From assembly GCA_963729815.1 (NCBI GenBank), contig CAVSPU010000004.1:186001-250000 (forward strand): a stretch of 64,000 nucleotides of DNA, written 5' to 3'. The notes below the pieces were generated by a model. It had not been told where the DNA came from. It searched no databases and worked only from the letters and a program-made list of their open reading frames with translations. Numbering within the stretch: position 1 is the first letter of the stretch; every line of letters begins with the position of its first letter. Below, piece after piece: positions 47,985 to 56,955 of this stretch. A program made the translations under genes and the position numbers. The DNA comes from DAHUXN01 sp963729815. GTDB taxonomy: Bacteria > Acidobacteriota > Terriglobia > Acidiferrales > UBA7541.

Positions 47985-48860
47985 ATGAACCCGTATGCTA
48001 AGTGCATCGGTCTTGTCGGGGTCCTATCTCTATTTATCGGGATTCGAACGTCCGATCCCTCTCCGCCGATTGCTGACACGAGGGCAGTACCAGGCGCGAT
48101 TCCCACCTCCCAAGAAAATGACGTTGGGCGAGTGCGGGTTGCCGGCGGCGAATACCAGACTCTACAGGAAGGGAATGAAGGCGGGATTGGGCCGTACGTT
48201 CCGGGTGTGTACAACTTCCACGAATCTTGGACACTGTGGCGATTGTTGGATGGCAGTTTTGAAGCGGAGGGGAAGAGGGAATACGAATCGCCGAAGGGCG
48301 AGCAGCAGGGCAACTCGTTTTCGGTTCACCTTGCCCCGGATTTCCGCACGTTGGGCATGAAGGAGTTCAGAAAGCTGCGATGGAGACAGGATTCCGGGCC
48401 ACTCACTTGCGAGTTCCAGCCTGCCAGATTGGTGTGCACGTCTGGCGCGAAAGATCCGAACCAGGCTGTCAACCTGGACATGCCAATGAACGGTGCGTAC
48501 GGGTTTCTGTGGCCGATCTCCGCTTTTTCTTTAAGCAACATCACGCGGAACGCCGAGAAGGTTCCAAGAAAATTGACGCCCGTGCAACTCGTGACAGTCG
48601 AGGAACCAAGTAAAGAGAATCCGGTGTTCGTGTCGACCCTGGATGGCCACTTGAAATACATTGGGCAGGAGGAAGTCGTTCAGGCGGGAAAGACGTGGCG
48701 CGCCGACAAATTTGAATTGAAAATCCCTCTTCATCCCCCGTTCATCATCTGGACGTCGCCCGAGGGCCTGCTTCTGGGTTTTGCTCCTGAGACCGGAACG
48801 GAGATCCCCGCGGAAAGCGGATTGCGGTTGTTCCATTTTCAGCAGTGGGCGAATTTCTGA
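47985..48860 (+). CDS. Hypothetical protein, possibly exported
   Basis: This 291-residue protein begins with a short hydrophobic segment (MNPYAKCIGLVGVLSLFIGI) that may be a signal anchor. The body is beta-rich (VYNFHESWTLWRLLDGSFEAEGKREYE, LRWRQDSGPLTCEFQPARLVC, GKTWRADKFELKIPLHPPFIIWTSPEGLLLGF) and recalls DUF3108-like or lipocalin-type envelope proteins, but I cannot assign it. It is divergent from the USP gene across a region with a GTGA palindrome, so it may belong to the same stress regulon. Confidence 0.65.
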   Translation: MNPYAKCIGLVGVLSLFIGIRTSDPSPPIADTRAVPGAIPTSQENDVGRVRVAGGEYQTLQEGNEGGIGPYVPGVYNFHESWTLWRLLDGSFEAEGKREYESPKGEQQGNSFSVHLAPDFRTLGMKEFRKLRWRQDSGPLTCEFQPARLVCTSGAKDPNQAVNLDMPMNGAYGFLWPISAFSLSNITRNAEKVPRKLTPVQLVTVEEPSKENPVFVSTLDGHLKYIGQEEVVQAGKTWRADKFELKIPLHPPFIIWTSPEGLLLGFAPETGTEIPAESGLRLFHFQQWANF

Positions 48861-48943
48861 CCGGCGGCGAACTCCACTGTAGCGGCAAATCTCCGCGTTA
48901 GCCTGATCCGCAGCGCTCGTCACGCCACACATCACAGAGGAAT

Positions 48944-48957
48944 GTGACATAAGTCAC
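48944..48957. promoter_or_regulatory. CRP-type palindrome upstream of second USP gene
   Basis: GTGACATAAGTCAC lies within TGTGACATAAGTCACC and is a perfect GTGA-N6-TCAC site. Its centre is about 122 bp before the USP start at 49073, a reasonable distance for an activator acting at -41 or -61 with a short leader. Confidence 0.72.
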
Positions 48958-49072
48958 CGCGCGCCGGCCTCTACTTTGCGAGACTTTCTCAACAGGAATT
49001 GAGCAATCGCTGGATATGAAGTGTTGAGGGAGTTGAGGCAGAGTTTCATTCGATGAGGCGGGAGGTGCAGAG

Positions 49073-49960
49073 ATGAAGGTTCTGCTGGCAATTGATTCGT
49101 CGGTGGCATCTCAAAGTGTGATTTGCGAGGCGGCGACACGTCCATGGCCGCCGGGAACAAGATTTTGTGTCCTCCACGTTGTGGACATCAGGGGCGCGGG
49201 ACGGTTCTCGCCGATAATCGAAGAACAAAAGAAATCCGGGCAAGCTCTGGTGGCACAGGTAGCGGAGAAACTGGCGCGCGTGGGGCGCGAAACAAGCACA
49301 GAGGTGCTAATCGGTTTTCCGCGAAAAACTGTTGTCCAATACGCGAAGGAATGGGGCGCCGACTTCGTCATGGCCGGCTCACATGGGCAGGGTCCCGTGG
49401 CGCGATTTCTCCTCGGCAGCGTGGCGCAAGCCGTGCTTCGCACTGCACCGTGTTCCGTTGAAATTGTTCGCCGCAATGCGAGCGAACTCCGTCCTTCGGG
49501 CCACGCGATGAAAATCCTCCTCGCCACGGATGGATCCGAGAGCGCTGTGGCTGCGGCGAAATCGGTAGCGAATCGTCCTTGGCCAGCAGGCAGTCAGATC
49601 AAGATCGTCAGTGCAATTGAGTTGTTGGCCCCGGGGAATGAAATGGCGGCTTGGTCGCCCGCCTCGGTTTATCCGGCGAGTCTACTGGAAGAAGTGTGGA
49701 ATGACGCTCGCACGCGCGCCAACGAAGCGGTCGCGGAGAGCCGAAAGACGCTGGAAGCAGCAGGGATGAACATCGCGAAAGAAAGCGTGATGCCAGAAGG
49801 AGACCCCCGATACGTCTTGCTCAGCCAAGCCAAAGAATGGGGCGCAGATTTGATTGTCCTCGGCTCGCATGGCTGGCACGGGATCGACCGCATGCTCATG
49901 GGCAGCGTCTCCGAATCGGTGGCCTTGCATGCGCAATGTTCCGTGGAGGTCATTCGATAA
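49073..49960 (+). CDS. Tandem-domain universal stress protein
   Basis: This 295-residue protein has two UspA domains that both keep the nucleotide-binding signature: VMAGSHGQGPVARFLLGSVAQAVL (first) and IVLGSHGWHGIDRMLMGSVSESVA (second), each ending in a CSVE(I/V)(V/I)R strand. The ATG is preceded by GGGAGG. It is a distinct type from the USP at 46913, whose second domain is degenerate. The upstream GTGA palindrome and location among energy genes suggest induction under low-oxygen or low-energy conditions. Confidence 0.93.
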   Translation: MKVLLAIDSSVASQSVICEAATRPWPPGTRFCVLHVVDIRGAGRFSPIIEEQKKSGQALVAQVAEKLARVGRETSTEVLIGFPRKTVVQYAKEWGADFVMAGSHGQGPVARFLLGSVAQAVLRTAPCSVEIVRRNASELRPSGHAMKILLATDGSESAVAAAKSVANRPWPAGSQIKIVSAIELLAPGNEMAAWSPASVYPASLLEEVWNDARTRANEAVAESRKTLEAAGMNIAKESVMPEGDPRYVLLSQAKEWGADLIVLGSHGWHGIDRMLMGSVSESVALHAQCSVEVIR

Positions 49961-50164
49961 CGGGAACAGGGCTCGGCACGCATGCGCTTGTCGCACGGAC
50001 CATCGCCTAGAAAATGATTGACCTTGTGGTTGTCCTAATATGTTGTACGAGTCGCCAGACCGTTCGGGCCTTTGACCGATTTCTGAACGTGCAAGTCTCT
50101 CTGTCCTTTCGTAAGATTCAACGATCGGGCAACAGCCGATGAAACGAAGGGCAGCGAACACTAG

Positions 50165-52861
50165 ATGACTCGCCGTAGCGCGCTTGAATCTTATTTCACT
50201 CCGAACTCGGTCGCCGTCATCGGCGCCACGGACCGTGAAGGTAGCGTCGGGCGCACGGTTCTCGCCAATCTCTCCAATGGAAAATTCCCGGGCAAGGTTT
50301 ATGCCGTAAATCCGCATCGGACCATCGTTCTTGGGCTTCGTTGCTTCGGAAATATTGCCGCTGTTCCCGAAAAAGTGGATCTCGCCGTTGTCGTTACGCC
50401 GGCGCCGACCGTGCCAGGCATTATCCGCGAATGCTTCGAGGCCGGCGTGCGCTCGGGCATCGTCATCTCCGCGGGATTCAGAGAGCTCGGGCCCAAGGGC
50501 ACGGAACTCGAGCGGCAGATAGCGGAAGAACTTCGCCGAGGGGAGATGCGCCTGGTCGGCCCCAATTGTCTCGGCATGATGAATCCGAAGCTGGGCCTCA
50601 ATGCCACGTTCGCGGAAAATATCGCGAGGCCGGGAAACGTCGCCTTTCTCAGTCAGAGCGGCGCGCTGCTAACCGCGATTCTCGATTGGAGTTTGCAGGA
50701 GCAGGTCGGGTTCAGCGCCATCGTCTCCACCGGTTCGATGCTCGACGTTGGCTGGGGCGATTTGATTTCCTTCCTCGGCGAAGATCCCGAGACGCAGAGC
50801 ATTCTCCTCTACATGGAATCGATCGGCGACGCTCGCGCGTTTCTTTCCGCCGCGCGCGAAGTGGCGTTCAATAAACCGATCATCGTCATCAAAGCTGGCC
50901 GCTCGGAAGCCGCATCGCACGCCGCCAGTTCCCACACGGGCGCTCTCACCGGCAGCGACAAAGTTTTCGACGCGGCCTTCCGCCGTTGCGGTGTCCTGCG
51001 CGTTCAGAGCATTTCAGACCTCTTTTACATGGCCGAAGTCATGGGTAAGCAGCCTCGTCCTCGCGGCCCTCGCCTCACCATATTGACGAACGCCGGCGGC
51101 CCGGGCGTTCTCGCGACCGACACGCTCATTGCCACCGGCGGCGAACTCGCCCCTCTCTCCCAACAATCGCTCGATGCCTTCAACAAAATTCTCCCGCCGC
51201 ATTGGAGCCACAACAATCCGATTGACATCTTGGGCGACGCCGATCCGCAGCGCTTTCAGCGCGCGCTGGCAGTCGCCATGAATGATCCCGATAGCGACGG
51301 CCTGCTCGCAATCCTCGCCCCGCAGGGAATGACCGATCCCGCGCACATGGCCCAGGAGCTTGCGCCGTATGCGAAAGGCACGGGAAAGCCCGTGCTCGCC
51401 AGTTGGATGGGCGGCAAAGCAGTTGCCCAGGCCAAATCCATTCTCACCAACGCGGGAATTCCGACTTTTGCCTATCCCGATACCGCCGCCCGCGCTTTCA
51501 ATTACATGTGGCGCTACGCCTACAACATCCGAGGACTGTACGAAACTCCCGCCGTGGCGGACGAACCCGAGCCCGGTGAACCAATGCGCAAGAAGGCGCA
51601 AGAGATTCTCGGCTGTGTCATGGCTTCTGGCCGCTCGCTTCTTTCGGAACTCGAATCGAAGGAAGTCCTCGCGCTTTACGGCATCCCCACAGTTCAAACT
51701 AAACTTGCGTATAGCGCAGACGAGGCCGCCGATTTGGCGCAAGCAATCGGGTTTCCCGTGGTCTTGAAGGTCCACTCGGAAACCATCACCCATAAGACCG
51801 ATGTCGGCGGCGTAAAACTCGATCTTCTGAATCACGACGCCGTTCGGCAGGCGTTTGAATCCATTCGCTCTTCTGTTGTGGCAAAGGCAGGCGTGCAGGC
51901 CTTCCTGGGCATCACGGTTCAGCCAATGGTTCGGCTCGACGGCTACGAACTCATCTTGGGAAGCACAGTCGATGCGCAATTCGGGCCGGTGATTCTATTC
52001 GGTTCCGGAGGGCAACTCGTCGAGGTCTATCGCGACCGTGCTCTTGCGCTCCCGCCGCTCAATACCACGCTGGCGCAGCGGTTGATGGAGCAGACGCGAA
52101 TCTTCCGTGCGCTCAGGGGAGTCCGAGGACGCGCGGCGATCGACACAATGGCCCTCGCGCAACTCCTGGTGCGCTTCAGCCAGCTTGTCGTCGAACAGCC
52201 GAGGATCAAGGAAATCGATATCAATCCGCTTCTCGCATCCCCCGAACGCTTCTTGGCTCTCGACGCCCGAATTGTTCTCTACGGGCCGGAAGTCGTGGAG
52301 AAAGATCTTCCTCACTCCGCAATCCGGCCCTATCCCACGCAATACATCTCGCGATGGAAGATGGAGAATGGGGAAGAAATTCTCATCCGTCCGATTCGCC
52401 CCGAAGACGAGCCGTTGATGGTGAAATTCCACGAGACTCTTTCCAATCAGACCGTCTATCTCCGCTATTTCCACATGGAGAACTTGAGTGCGCGCGTGGC
52501 GCACACCCGTCTCATCCGGAAATGTTTCATCGACTATGACCGCGAAATGGCCCTCGTCGCGGATCGAGCCTCGCCGGAATCAGGTCAGCGCGAAATCATC
52601 GCCGTCGGACGCCTGAACAAGTCTCACGGCACCGAGGACGGTGAAGTCGCCGTCTTGGTCAGCGACCGCTTCCAGAATCTAGGCTTGGGAACCGAAATGC
52701 TCGGAAGACTCATCCAAGTCGCCCGCGAGGAAGGGCTTCACGAAATTGTCGCCAACATCCTCCCTGAAAATGCCGGCATGCGCGCCCTAGCGGATCGCTT
52801 CAGCTTCAAAATCCGCAAGTCAGACGACCCGGCACTAGTGACGGCCTTCTTGAATTTCTAA
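50165..52861 (+). CDS. ADP-forming acyl-CoA synthetase fused to GNAT acetyltransferase domain
   Basis: This 898-residue protein contains a CoA-binding Rossmann domain (about 8-130), ligase-CoA domains to about 460, an ATP-grasp beta-subunit region (about 480-700; VVLKVHSETITHKTDVGGVKLDL) and a C-terminal GNAT domain (about 735-890; VAVLVSDRFQNLGLGTEMLGRLI). The SSHTGALTGSD motif keeps the phospho-acceptor His (H257) of ADP-forming acetyl-CoA synthetases. E. coli Pka/PatZ-type proteins with the same layout use the GNAT domain to acetylate lysines and have lost synthetase activity. Here the His suggests the synthetase part could be active: acetyl-CoA + ADP + Pi giving acetate + ATP + CoA, useful in fermentation. 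This activity is inferred. Confidence 0.9.
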   Translation: MTRRSALESYFTPNSVAVIGATDREGSVGRTVLANLSNGKFPGKVYAVNPHRTIVLGLRCFGNIAAVPEKVDLAVVVTPAPTVPGIIRECFEAGVRSGIVISAGFRELGPKGTELERQIAEELRRGEMRLVGPNCLGMMNPKLGLNATFAENIARPGNVAFLSQSGALLTAILDWSLQEQVGFSAIVSTGSMLDVGWGDLISFLGEDPETQSILLYMESIGDARAFLSAAREVAFNKPIIVIKAGRSEAASHAASSHTGALTGSDKVFDAAFRRCGVLRVQSISDLFYMAEVMGKQPRPRGPRLTILTNAGGPGVLATDTLIATGGELAPLSQQSLDAFNKILPPHWSHNNPIDILGDADPQRFQRALAVAMNDPDSDGLLAILAPQGMTDPAHMAQELAPYAKGTGKPVLASWMGGKAVAQAKSILTNAGIPTFAYPDTAARAFNYMWRYAYNIRGLYETPAVADEPEPGEPMRKKAQEILGCVMASGRSLLSELESKEVLALYGIPTVQTKLAYSADEAADLAQAIGFPVVLKVHSETITHKTDVGGVKLDLLNHDAVRQAFESIRSSVVAKAGVQAFLGITVQPMVRLDGYELILGSTVDAQFGPVILFGSGGQLVEVYRDRALALPPLNTTLAQRLMEQTRIFRALRGVRGRAAIDTMALAQLLVRFSQLVVEQPRIKEIDINPLLASPERFLALDARIVLYGPEVVEKDLPHSAIRPYPTQYISRWKMENGEEILIRPIRPEDEPLMVKFHETLSNQTVYLRYFHMENLSARVAHTRLIRKCFIDYDREMALVADRASPESGQREIIAVGRLNKSHGTEDGEVAVLVSDRFQNLGLGTEMLGRLIQVAREEGLHEIVANILPENAGMRALADRFSFKIRKSDDPALVTAFLNF

Positions 52862-52890
52862 TCCCGCATCCGGCACGCGAGCGCCTCTTT

Positions 52891-52904
52891 GTGACACTCA
52901 TCAC
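52891..52904. promoter_or_regulatory. CRP-type palindrome upstream of alcohol dehydrogenase
   Basis: GTGACACTCATCAC, within TGTGACACTCATCACC, fits GTGA-N6-TCAC. It lies about 80 bp before the ADH start and 30 bp after the acyl-CoA synthetase stop codon. Confidence 0.7.
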
Positions 52905-52978
52905 CATCGCCTGTATCAAAGCGCACATCCCGCCAGCTCGCAGTCTCCTATGATTCCTGTGTTGTCGGGGAGGTACGT

Positions 52979-54076
52979 ATGTCCAGCACGACTCAGCTAT
53001 CCATCCGCGAACCGAGACCGGTTGCCTCCACCATGAAGGCACTGGTATTCCGGGGACCAGATCAAATCAGTATCGAGCAAGTTCCCATCCCCAAGCCCGG
53101 CCCGGGCGAAGCCGTCATTCGCGTCACGCTCACCACCATTTGCGGCACCGATGTTCACATTCTCAAGGGCGAGTATCCCGTGAAGCCCGGCTTGATCATC
53201 GGCCACGAACCTGTCGGCGTGATTCACGAGCTCGGCGTCGGCGTCACCGGCTATTCCGTCGGCGAACGCGTCCTGGTCGGCGCCATCACGCCCTGCGGCG
53301 AATGCGATTTCTGCCTCAGCGGAAATTGGGCGCAATGCGGCGGCCCGATCGGCGGTTGGAAATTCGGCAACACCATCAACGGCGCCCAGGCCGAATATCT
53401 TCTCGTCCCCAGCGCGCAGGCGAATCTCGCGAAGATTCCCGCTGAGCTGCGCGACGAGCAAGTTGTCCTGCTTGCGGACATCGCCTCCACCGGAATCTCC
53501 GCCGTTGAAAGCGGCAATGTGCAGATCGGCGACATCGTCGCCATCTTCGCGCAAGGGCCCATCGGCCTTTGCGCCACGGCCGGCGCAAGACTGAAGGGAG
53601 CGAGTCTGATCATCGCCGTGGAATCAGACCCTGTCCGCATGCAAATGGCTCGGCGCATGGGTGCGGATGTCGTTCTCGACCACACCAAGACCGACGTCGT
53701 CGCCGAAATCCGCCGCCTCACTGCTGGCCGCGGCGTGGACGTCGCCGTCGAAGCCCTGGGCGAACAAATCACTTTTGAAAACTGTCTGCGCGTTCTGCGC
53801 GCTGGCGGCACGCTCTCAAGTCTCGGCGTTTATTCCGGCAAGCTTTCCGTGCCCGTGGAACCATTCGCCGCCGGCCTCGGCGACCATAAAATTATCACAA
53901 CCCTTTGTCCCGGCGGCAAGGAGCGCATGCGCCGCTTGATGGAATTGGTCCGGCATGGACGCCTCGATCTCACGCCGCTTTTGACGCACACATTTTCGCT
54001 GGATCGAATCACGGATGCTTACCAGCTCTTTGGCGATCGCCTGGACGGCGTAATCAAAGTCGCCATTAAGCCTTGA
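52979..54076 (+). CDS. Zinc-dependent alcohol dehydrogenase (MDR family)
   Basis: This 365-residue medium-chain dehydrogenase has catalytic-zinc ligands in TICGTDVH (Cys) and IIGHEPVG (His), the four-Cys structural zinc loop (PCGECDFCLSGNWAQC) and a NAD(P)-binding Rossmann domain (FAQGPIGLCATAGARLKGA). GGGAGG precedes the ATG at 52979; a second ATG at residue 19 (MKALVF) matches the usual family N-terminus and is an alternative. The substrate is probably a secondary alcohol or a polyol. A GTGA palindrome upstream, and the acetate-forming synthetase gene before it, point to fermentative or low-oxygen metabolism. Confidence 0.92.
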   Translation: MSSTTQLSIREPRPVASTMKALVFRGPDQISIEQVPIPKPGPGEAVIRVTLTTICGTDVHILKGEYPVKPGLIIGHEPVGVIHELGVGVTGYSVGERVLVGAITPCGECDFCLSGNWAQCGGPIGGWKFGNTINGAQAEYLLVPSAQANLAKIPAELRDEQVVLLADIASTGISAVESGNVQIGDIVAIFAQGPIGLCATAGARLKGASLIIAVESDPVRMQMARRMGADVVLDHTKTDVVAEIRRLTAGRGVDVAVEALGEQITFENCLRVLRAGGTLSSLGVYSGKLSVPVEPFAAGLGDHKIITTLCPGGKERMRRLMELVRHGRLDLTPLLTHTFSLDRITDAYQLFGDRLDGVIKVAIKP

Positions 54077-54175
54077 TGTGAGGATTCCTCCCGATGCGAG
54101 CAAGAGATCTTTGCCGGGCTGACTCACGCAAGCGATTTTATATATTATCGTAGCGCCGAAAGAGCAAGAGCCTTG

Positions 54176-54895
54176 TCACGCCGCTGACAATTCTCTATGA
54201 GTTTCTGTGGCGGGCAGTTCCCGCCACAGCACCCTGAGTAATACCCCGCTATGTTCCTCGTATACGAGGGTGAAGATGTGACAGCACCGTTCACATAGCC
54301 AGAAATGCTTCACTCCATGCACGCCCGCCGGAGCGCCACTCATCGTACTCATATAGACTGCGTCATTCGGATCGATCCGAAATCGGAAAAACTTCCCGCC
54401 CTTATCCCACGCAAAAGTGTTGGCGCAAGCTGGATTCGCGCATTTCGGACGAAGATTCTCATGTAGAGCGGCGACTTTTATAACCTGGCCTCCCCTGCTC
54501 ATCGCGGACTCTTCACTGTGCTGATCTTGAGAGGTTCCTCTCTGTTCTTCCAACCGGGCTATCGTGGCCTGCAGCCATTTTCTAAACGTTTCTTCAACCT
54601 CGCGTTGATCGCCATAGCGATAAAGTGAATCGAGTGTCTCTCCTTCGGCGTTGAGCGGGATGTGTCGGCAAGGTATCCGTTCTGAACGTAACCCCGGCGG
54701 CACAAGCTGCATGAGCACACAATCAGCGCACGGCCCCGGATTATCCCGATGGTCATAATTCATACATGCCGGAGAATCTTCGAAGATAAAAGCAGGCCGC
54801 CAGGACCCTCCCGCCGCGCGTGCATATCCGCCGTTCTCCATGAATTGGAGTTCGGCCTTCAGGACGTCCAGTAAGTCTCGCTCGTCCTTCCCCAT
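54176..54895 (-). CDS. Cys-rich hypothetical protein divergent from the Crp/Fnr gene
   Basis: The start at 54895 has GGAGGAGG at good spacing and gives 239 residues. Cysteines are grouped as CMNYDHRDNPGPCADC, CRH, CANPACANTF and CERCC, with a histidine-containing KHFWLCERCCHIFTLV segment near the C-terminus, suggesting one or two zinc or iron-sulfur sites. There is no signal peptide and I know no family match. It shares a 140-bp upstream region, with two GTGA palindromes, with the Crp/Fnr gene and is thus a candidate target, or even a co-regulator, of that protein. Confidence 0.65.
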   Translation of the reverse strand: MGKDERDLLDVLKAELQFMENGGYARAAGGSWRPAFIFEDSPACMNYDHRDNPGPCADCVLMQLVPPGLRSERIPCRHIPLNAEGETLDSLYRYGDQREVEETFRKWLQATIARLEEQRGTSQDQHSEESAMSRGGQVIKVAALHENLRPKCANPACANTFAWDKGGKFFRFRIDPNDAVYMSTMSGAPAGVHGVKHFWLCERCCHIFTLVYEEHSGVLLRVLWRELPATETHRELSAA

Positions 54896-54943
54896 GACCC
54901 CCTCCTCCAGCCACAACTATCCGTATTTGCGACCGGGACTACA

Positions 54944-54979
54944 GTGATTTGTATCACGCACGAAAGTGACCCGGGTCAC
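54944..54979. promoter_or_regulatory. Pair of CRP-type palindromes 22 bp apart, upstream of Crp/Fnr gene
   Basis: GTGATTTGTATCAC (54944-54957) and GTGACCCGGGTCAC (54966-54979) have centres exactly 22 bp apart, about two helical turns, so two dimers would bind on the same DNA face. They lie in the divergent region between the Cys-rich gene and the regulator and suggest autoregulation. Confidence 0.75.
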
Positions 54980-55111
54980 AGGCGAATCGGGGAACTTGGG
55001 ACACATTGGCAGTCACGAGCAAGAGGTTCGGAGAAAATGGCGGAGGATAGGCCGAGCGGCTTCAGAATCATCCCGAGGAGGAATGGGTGTACAATACCTC
55101 GGGGTTCTCGT

Positions 55112-55828
55112 ATGCGCGCTCCCTACGGCTTGGAAATAATTGAAACTTGCATTGCCTGTCCTCATCGGGAGGATCGCATCTTTTGCAATCTCCCTCCCGC
55201 GGCCCTGCAACGTCTTTCGGCGATCACGTCAGCTTCTTCATACCCAAAAGGGGCAGCGCTCTTCGTGGAGGGGCAGGCCGCGCGCGGCGTCTTTATTCTC
55301 TGCAACGGGCGCGTAAAACTCTCGACCTCCTCCGCGGATGGCAAGACTCTGATCGTAAGGATTGCGGACCCGGGAGAAGTTCTAGGGTTGCCAGCCACGG
55401 TTACGGGAAAACCCTACGAACTCACGGCAGACGTGATCGAACCCACGCAGGCAAACTTCATCTCGCGGGCAGATTTTCTAAACTTCCTTCGCGAACACGG
55501 GGATGCTGCCCTTCGCGTGGCCCAGCAATTGGGCGAGACATACCACTCTGCCGTCGCCGAAATGCGCTCCATCGGTCTCTCGCATTCCGCTGGAGAAAAA
55601 CTTGCTCGGTTTCTTCTGGACTGGTGCGCCAGCCATGGAAATGGAAAAGGCGAGATTCGCGCGAAACTGACATTGACACACGAAGAAATCGCCCAAACCA
55701 TAGGAACCTCTCGCGAAACCGTCACTAGGCTTTTTACTGACTTCAAGAAAAAACAACTCTTGCAAATTAAAGGTTCCACCCTCATTATTCCCAACAAGGC
55801 AGGGCTGCAAGGCTTGGCTGGAAATTAG
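55112..55828 (+). CDS. Crp/Fnr-family transcription regulator
   Basis: From the ATG at 55112 the product has 238 residues, a usual family length. An ATG at 55037 with GGAG upstream would add 25 residues and is the alternative. The N-terminus carries CIACPHREDRIFC (C-x2-C-x8-C), resembling the Fe-S cluster cysteines of FNR but with different spacing. A cyclic-nucleotide-binding-type beta-roll follows (YPKGAALFVEGQAARGVFILCNGRVKL), then a long dimer helix and a helix-turn-helix. The recognition helix reads TSRETVTRLF, the R-E-x-x-R arrangement by which CRP contacts GTGA; FNR would have E-x-x-S-R. Seven GTGA-N6-TCAC sites surround this gene. Redox or nitric-oxide sensing is plausible but unproven. 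Confidence 0.9.
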   Translation: MRAPYGLEIIETCIACPHREDRIFCNLPPAALQRLSAITSASSYPKGAALFVEGQAARGVFILCNGRVKLSTSSADGKTLIVRIADPGEVLGLPATVTGKPYELTADVIEPTQANFISRADFLNFLREHGDAALRVAQQLGETYHSAVAEMRSIGLSHSAGEKLARFLLDWCASHGNGKGEIRAKLTLTHEEIAQTIGTSRETVTRLFTDFKKKQLLQIKGSTLIIPNKAGLQGLAGN

Positions 55829-55869
55829 GTTCTGCACTTCCCCCTTCCGGAACGGTAATTCTGAATCAT

Positions 55870-55905
55870 GTGACGTTCGTCACAGTGCCAAGTGACATTG
55901 ATCAC
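55870..55905. promoter_or_regulatory. Pair of CRP-type palindromes 22 bp apart, upstream of decaheme cytochrome
   Basis: GTGACGTTCGTCAC (55870-55883, within a perfect TGTGA-N6-TCACA) and GTGACATTGATCAC (55892-55905) again have centres 22 bp apart, the same phasing as the pair at 54944-54979. They start 42 bp after the regulator's stop codon and end 81 bp before the cytochrome start, so the regulator probably controls the electron-conduit genes directly. Confidence 0.78.
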
Positions 55906-55986
55906 CGAGAATACACCGCGTCGGTAATAGCATTTGCGAAGTTTGGAGGAGAATTCGCTCCTCCGCGCAGTTTGGGGGAATGTTCT

Positions 55987-56955
55987 ATGTCGCTTTCCAT
56001 GGCCTGCAGAGTGCCGCCACTGTTTCTTGGTTTGACGCTGCTGTCGGCATTGGCTCTGGCGCTGTCGCCGAAAACGGCGGCGAATGCCGATTCGCACGGG
56101 TCGGTGACCCAGGAAAAAGCTTCCACGAACAAATCGGATGCGGCTTCCAATTATGCCGGTGCGGAGGCTTGCAAGGCCTGCCACGCAGCTGAGTACACAT
56201 CCTGGGAGAAGTCGCCGCACTGGAAGACAACGCAAGACACGAAGGAAGGGCCTTCGCACCAGGGCTGCGAGGGATGCCACGGTGCTGCGGCTGCCCACGT
56301 CTCGGACCCAACAGATACCTCGAAGCTCTTCATCTTCGAAAAGGCTTCCGCAAAGGATATCAACGCGCGTTGCCTTGTCTGCCATGCCGGGGGAACTCAG
56401 CATATGAACGCGCTCAATTCCGTCCACGCGGAGAACGGTGTGAGCTGTACTTCCTGCCATTCTCCGCACCACGCGGAGACCAAGGAATTCCTGCTGGTCA
56501 AATCACAACCCGAGCTCTGCTACTCCTGCCACCTAGCGAAGAGGGCCGAATTTGAAATGCCCTTCCACCACCGCGTCAACGAGGGCTTGATCCAGTGCAC
56601 GGACTGCCATAATCCACACGGCACCGAGGGTCCCAAGCAGGTGAGGATGGCTTCCACTCAGGATGCGGTCTGCTTCAAATGCCATATCGACAAACAGGGC
56701 CCGTTTGTATACGAGCATGCGCCCGTGAAGGTGGATGGCTGCACGTCCTGCCACGTGGTCCACGGCGGCCCAAACCCTCACATGTTGAAGGTCAGCAATG
56801 TGAATCTGCTCTGCCTGCAGTGTCATACGACCTCAAGCTTCAGCAGCGCGCCGGGTGCTCCTTCGTTCCACAACCAGGCAAGCTTCTTTCAGGCATGCAC
56901 CTTGTGCCATGTGGCAATCCACGGCTCGAATTTCAGCTCCACGTTCTTCAAGTGA
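55987..56955 (+). CDS. Decaheme c-type cytochrome, MtrA/DmsE-like
   Basis: The ATG at 55987 gives 322 residues with a signal peptide (PLFLGLTLLSALALALS). There are ten CxxCH haem motifs: CKACH (C62), CEGCH, CLVCH, CTSCH, CYSCH, CTDCH, CFKCH, CTSCH, CLQCH and CTLCH. Length and haem count match the DmsE/MtrA family of periplasmic decaheme cytochromes, which insert into an outer-membrane barrel and carry electrons across it. The next gene encodes such a barrel, 97 bp downstream. No extracellular OmcA/MtrC-type lipoprotein is present, so the terminal acceptor or donor is open. Expression is probably controlled by the paired GTGA sites upstream. Confidence 0.93.
   Translation: MSLSMACRVPPLFLGLTLLSALALALSPKTAANADSHGSVTQEKASTNKSDAASNYAGAEACKACHAAEYTSWEKSPHWKTTQDTKEGPSHQGCEGCHGAAAAHVSDPTDTSKLFIFEKASAKDINARCLVCHAGGTQHMNALNSVHAENGVSCTSCHSPHHAETKEFLLVKSQPELCYSCHLAKRAEFEMPFHHRVNEGLIQCTDCHNPHGTEGPKQVRMASTQDAVCFKCHIDKQGPFVYEHAPVKVDGCTSCHVVHGGPNPHMLKVSNVNLLCLQCHTTSSFSSAPGAPSFHNQASFFQACTLCHVAIHGSNFSSTFFK

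Noticed and set aside
55083..55143. Short leader-peptide frame with a strong GAGGAGGA site overlapping the Crp/Fnr start
   Set aside because: The ATG at 55083 is too close to the ribosome site, and the frame encodes nothing recognisable. I treat the GAGGAGGA as incidental, though it makes the true start of the regulator uncertain.
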